Assembly (NCBI GenBank): GCA_933228895.1
Contig: OW121854.1
Coordinates: 132,413,926 to 132,477,925, forward strand
Direction: 5' to 3'
Length of the DNA: 64,000 nt
From: Platycnemis pennipes
Lineage: Eukaryota; Arthropoda; Insecta; Odonata; Platycnemididae
Shown: positions 62,201-64,000 of the stretch, piece by piece
Layout of the letters: the number at the start of each line of letters is the position of its first letter
Position numbering within the stretch: position 1 is the stretch's first letter
Position numbers and translations under genes: made by a program
The notes under the pieces: model-generated
Told to the model about the DNA's origin: nothing
The model's database searches: none
The model's input: the letters and a program-made list of their open reading frames with translations, nothing else

Positions 62201-63482
62201 AATTTTTATCAGCAGTTAAATCTTGATACGTGATTTAAATACAAGTACGTCAAATTGAATATCAGTATTACTTCCCATCCTTGATGGAATTTACATATAT
62301 TTAAATATCATATGTACACAAACTTTGCTTTAAACACAATAACTTTAATTAACTAATTCCGCAGAAAATCATTAGTGTCACTGTAGGATAGTTCAAATAA
62401 TCACACGATAACTCAACACAGAAATGTCAGATAGAACAGCGGACATTTCACCCAATAAGCCAAAGAGCACAAAGCGTTAAGAATTCGTGTGGATACAGGA
62501 TAATAACTAGTTTTCACAATGTGTGAAAAAAGTTCATATACGCGTCAAAAGGGTGTAAAGTGAGTGTAAAATCGGCTCTACGTCCGCTAGGAACCCGATA
62601 ATTCTCGTGTATGGTCAAATTAGGTATTAATTGAAAAAAAATTATGTATTAATTACGTAATTTCGCAATTAGTACGAAGATAGGTAAAATGTATCCTGGC
62701 TAACCAAGTTAAAAATATTTGTAACCTGGGACGGTAGTAAGACAAAACTGTGATGGAAAAAAAAGTTCAGAGTTTGATTGTAACTAAGATCGTTCACATT
62801 GAAATCCATACACCTTACCCCTAACCCAACTCTCCTTGTTGTAGTCGGAGTAATTTTAAATAGTTAATACTAATAAAATACTTACTTTACCCCCGACCCA
62901 ACTTCCCATGATGGAAGATGCGTAATTTTTAGCGTTATGAATGTAACAAAATATTTCAAGCTTTTCTGTTGGAGTTAGTGGATTTATAATCCGATAAGGG
63001 GGGTGATTCGTACGTCATTAATCAGGGAATACCTGCCCGCCAATTTTTGTCAACATCCTAACATCAGACTAGCATCGGACACTCCCTTCGTAAATTTTTA
63101 TTGTTTTGAAAAAATATTTCCGTCGACATGAAATTTAAGGAACTATAATCTTATTAATCAGACGTCTACATAAGCCAATCTTATAATACATATACCTATA
63201 TGGAAAACTATATATGTTTCTACAGAAAAATACAATATACGAATGCATAACTTGTTCATCGCCTTTCGTATCCAGATATTATAAAATTTGCGTTTTGGCT
63301 AAGTAATCAGCATGGAAAATCGAAACTCAAGTGTTCGATCAGAAAATATTCGTTAAATTGATTAAATTGATCGCATTCAAAGCATCATGAGCAGTAGAGA
63401 GCATCCAGAACATTGTAACGAAATTAAGTAACGAATTGTATAGCAAAGAACGTCAATGGAAATCACAAATTAATTTAATGTT
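62201..63482. other. AT-rich, nothing recognised
   Basis: Inner right part of the 58.5-63.8 kb transposon. No coding pattern was recognised. Confidence 0.5.
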
Positions 63483-64000
63483 CTGTTTAGCTTACCTTTC
63501 TTTGATGAACCTTCCATTTTTGACGGAGAATCGAAAGTGGCGGTCTCACGCTGGCACTCAAACTTTATTGGCTAGAAACAGTGACGTCATCACATCTCCG
63601 ACAAGTTGCTGTGTCACTTCGGGAAGTCTACCGAATCGAACTCTGGCGAGTCGAAGGTTCTTACGTAGTCGCGTGAAAGCGCTCATTCGGCAAGACTTCG
63701 GGAAGGGACTCAAATTCGAATTCGTTCCCGAATCCGTATTCGAATCTTGATTCGAATTTACGTAATAACCCCCCTGTTTAGCTTACCTTTCTTTGATGAA
63801 CCTTCCATTTTTGACGGAGAATCGAAAGTGGCGGTCTCACGCTGGCACTCAAACTTTATTGGCTAGAAACAGTGACGTCATCACATCTCCGACAAGTTGC
63901 TGTGTCACTTCGGGAAGTCTACCGAATCGAACTCTGGCGAGTCGAAGGTTCTTACGTAGTCGCGTGAAAGCGCTCATTCGGCAAGACTTCGGGAAGGGAC
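63483..64000 (+). repeat. Tandem duplication, period 291 bp, reaching the window end
   Basis: CTGTTTAGCTTACCTTTCTT starts at 63,483 and again at 63,774. The second unit follows the first with no difference seen up to 64,000. The unit contains the right terminus of the HARBI1-type transposon, including its inverted end. Confidence 0.92.

Larger units (their letters stand above)
58531..63774. mobile_element. HARBI1-type transposon with 17-bp perfect inverted ends
   Basis: GGGGGGTTATTACGTAA at 58,531-58,547 is exactly inverted at 63,758-63,774. Both subterminal regions are unusually rich in TTCGAA/TTCGGG motifs. A HARBI1-like transposase (60,287-61,788, plus) lies inside, together with nested LINE-A and LINE-B fragments. 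A 3-bp target duplication could not be confirmed (flanks CCT and TGT); the right flank is confused by a tandem duplication of the terminus. Confidence 0.72.

Overview
The window is a repeat-dominated stretch of an animal nuclear genome. The element families present (Penelope-like elements with GIY-YIG endonuclease, HARBI1-type PIF/Harbinger transposons, CR1/L2-like and RTE-like LINEs, Copia and Ty3/Gypsy LTR elements, tRNA-headed SINEs, Helitron-type ends) fit an invertebrate, most likely an insect or other arthropod; the species cannot be named from the sequence. The DNA is AT-rich with a few sharp GC-rich islands. I found no convincing host protein-coding gene, tRNA, rRNA or CRISPR array. 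Nearly every recognisable coding stretch belongs to a mobile element and most are broken by stops and frameshifts.

Layout. 1-5.25 kb: a Copia-type element on the minus strand (3' LTR 2011-2163, polypurine tract, RNase H, reverse transcriptase, integrase), split by a SINE with a 13-bp target duplication, then a Penelope fragment. 6.11-10.23 kb: a PIF/Harbinger transposon with TAA target duplications, a HARBI1 transposase relic and a Myb/SANT relic. 13.5-14.5 kb: Copia gag and a partial 5' LTR. 14.5-20.2 kb: several Penelope-like copies, a second SINE and an unassigned insert. 20.2-30.3 kb: a nested stack. A transposon with about 490-bp terminal inverted repeats and a perfect 8-bp target duplication (GTGCTCAG) split a Penelope element exactly in frame. 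That transposon was later hit in its right inverted repeat by a 7.06-kb transposon (ends GGGGNCGTTTAC, 2-bp AT duplication) carrying its own decayed transposase, and by a LINE. A 527-bp internally deleted relative of the 7-kb element lies at 43,975-44,501.

30.3-36.4 kb: Penelope RT, a hairpin repeat and interleaved LINE-A (CR1/L2-like) and LINE-B (RTE-like) copies. 36.4-38.8 kb: unassigned, partly GC-rich. 38.8-45.3 kb: LINE-B, a third Penelope element (minus), LINE-A copies. 45.8-50.8 kb: a decayed Ty3/Gypsy element (minus) with both LTRs and a nested LINE-B. 51-56.2 kb: LINE-A and LINE-B copies around a G-rich island. 56.2-64 kb: two further HARBI1-type elements, one with 17-bp perfect inverted ends, and a 291-bp tandem duplication at the window edge.

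The most interesting signals are the dated insertion stack at 20.2-30.3 kb, the autonomous/non-autonomous pair with AT target duplications and an unclassified transposase, and hammerhead-ribozyme-like motifs shared by three Penelope families with an apparent covariation of the core C3-G8 pair to U3-A8. Names LINE-A, LINE-B, PLE-1, PLE-2 and PLE-3 are labels of convenience used here.
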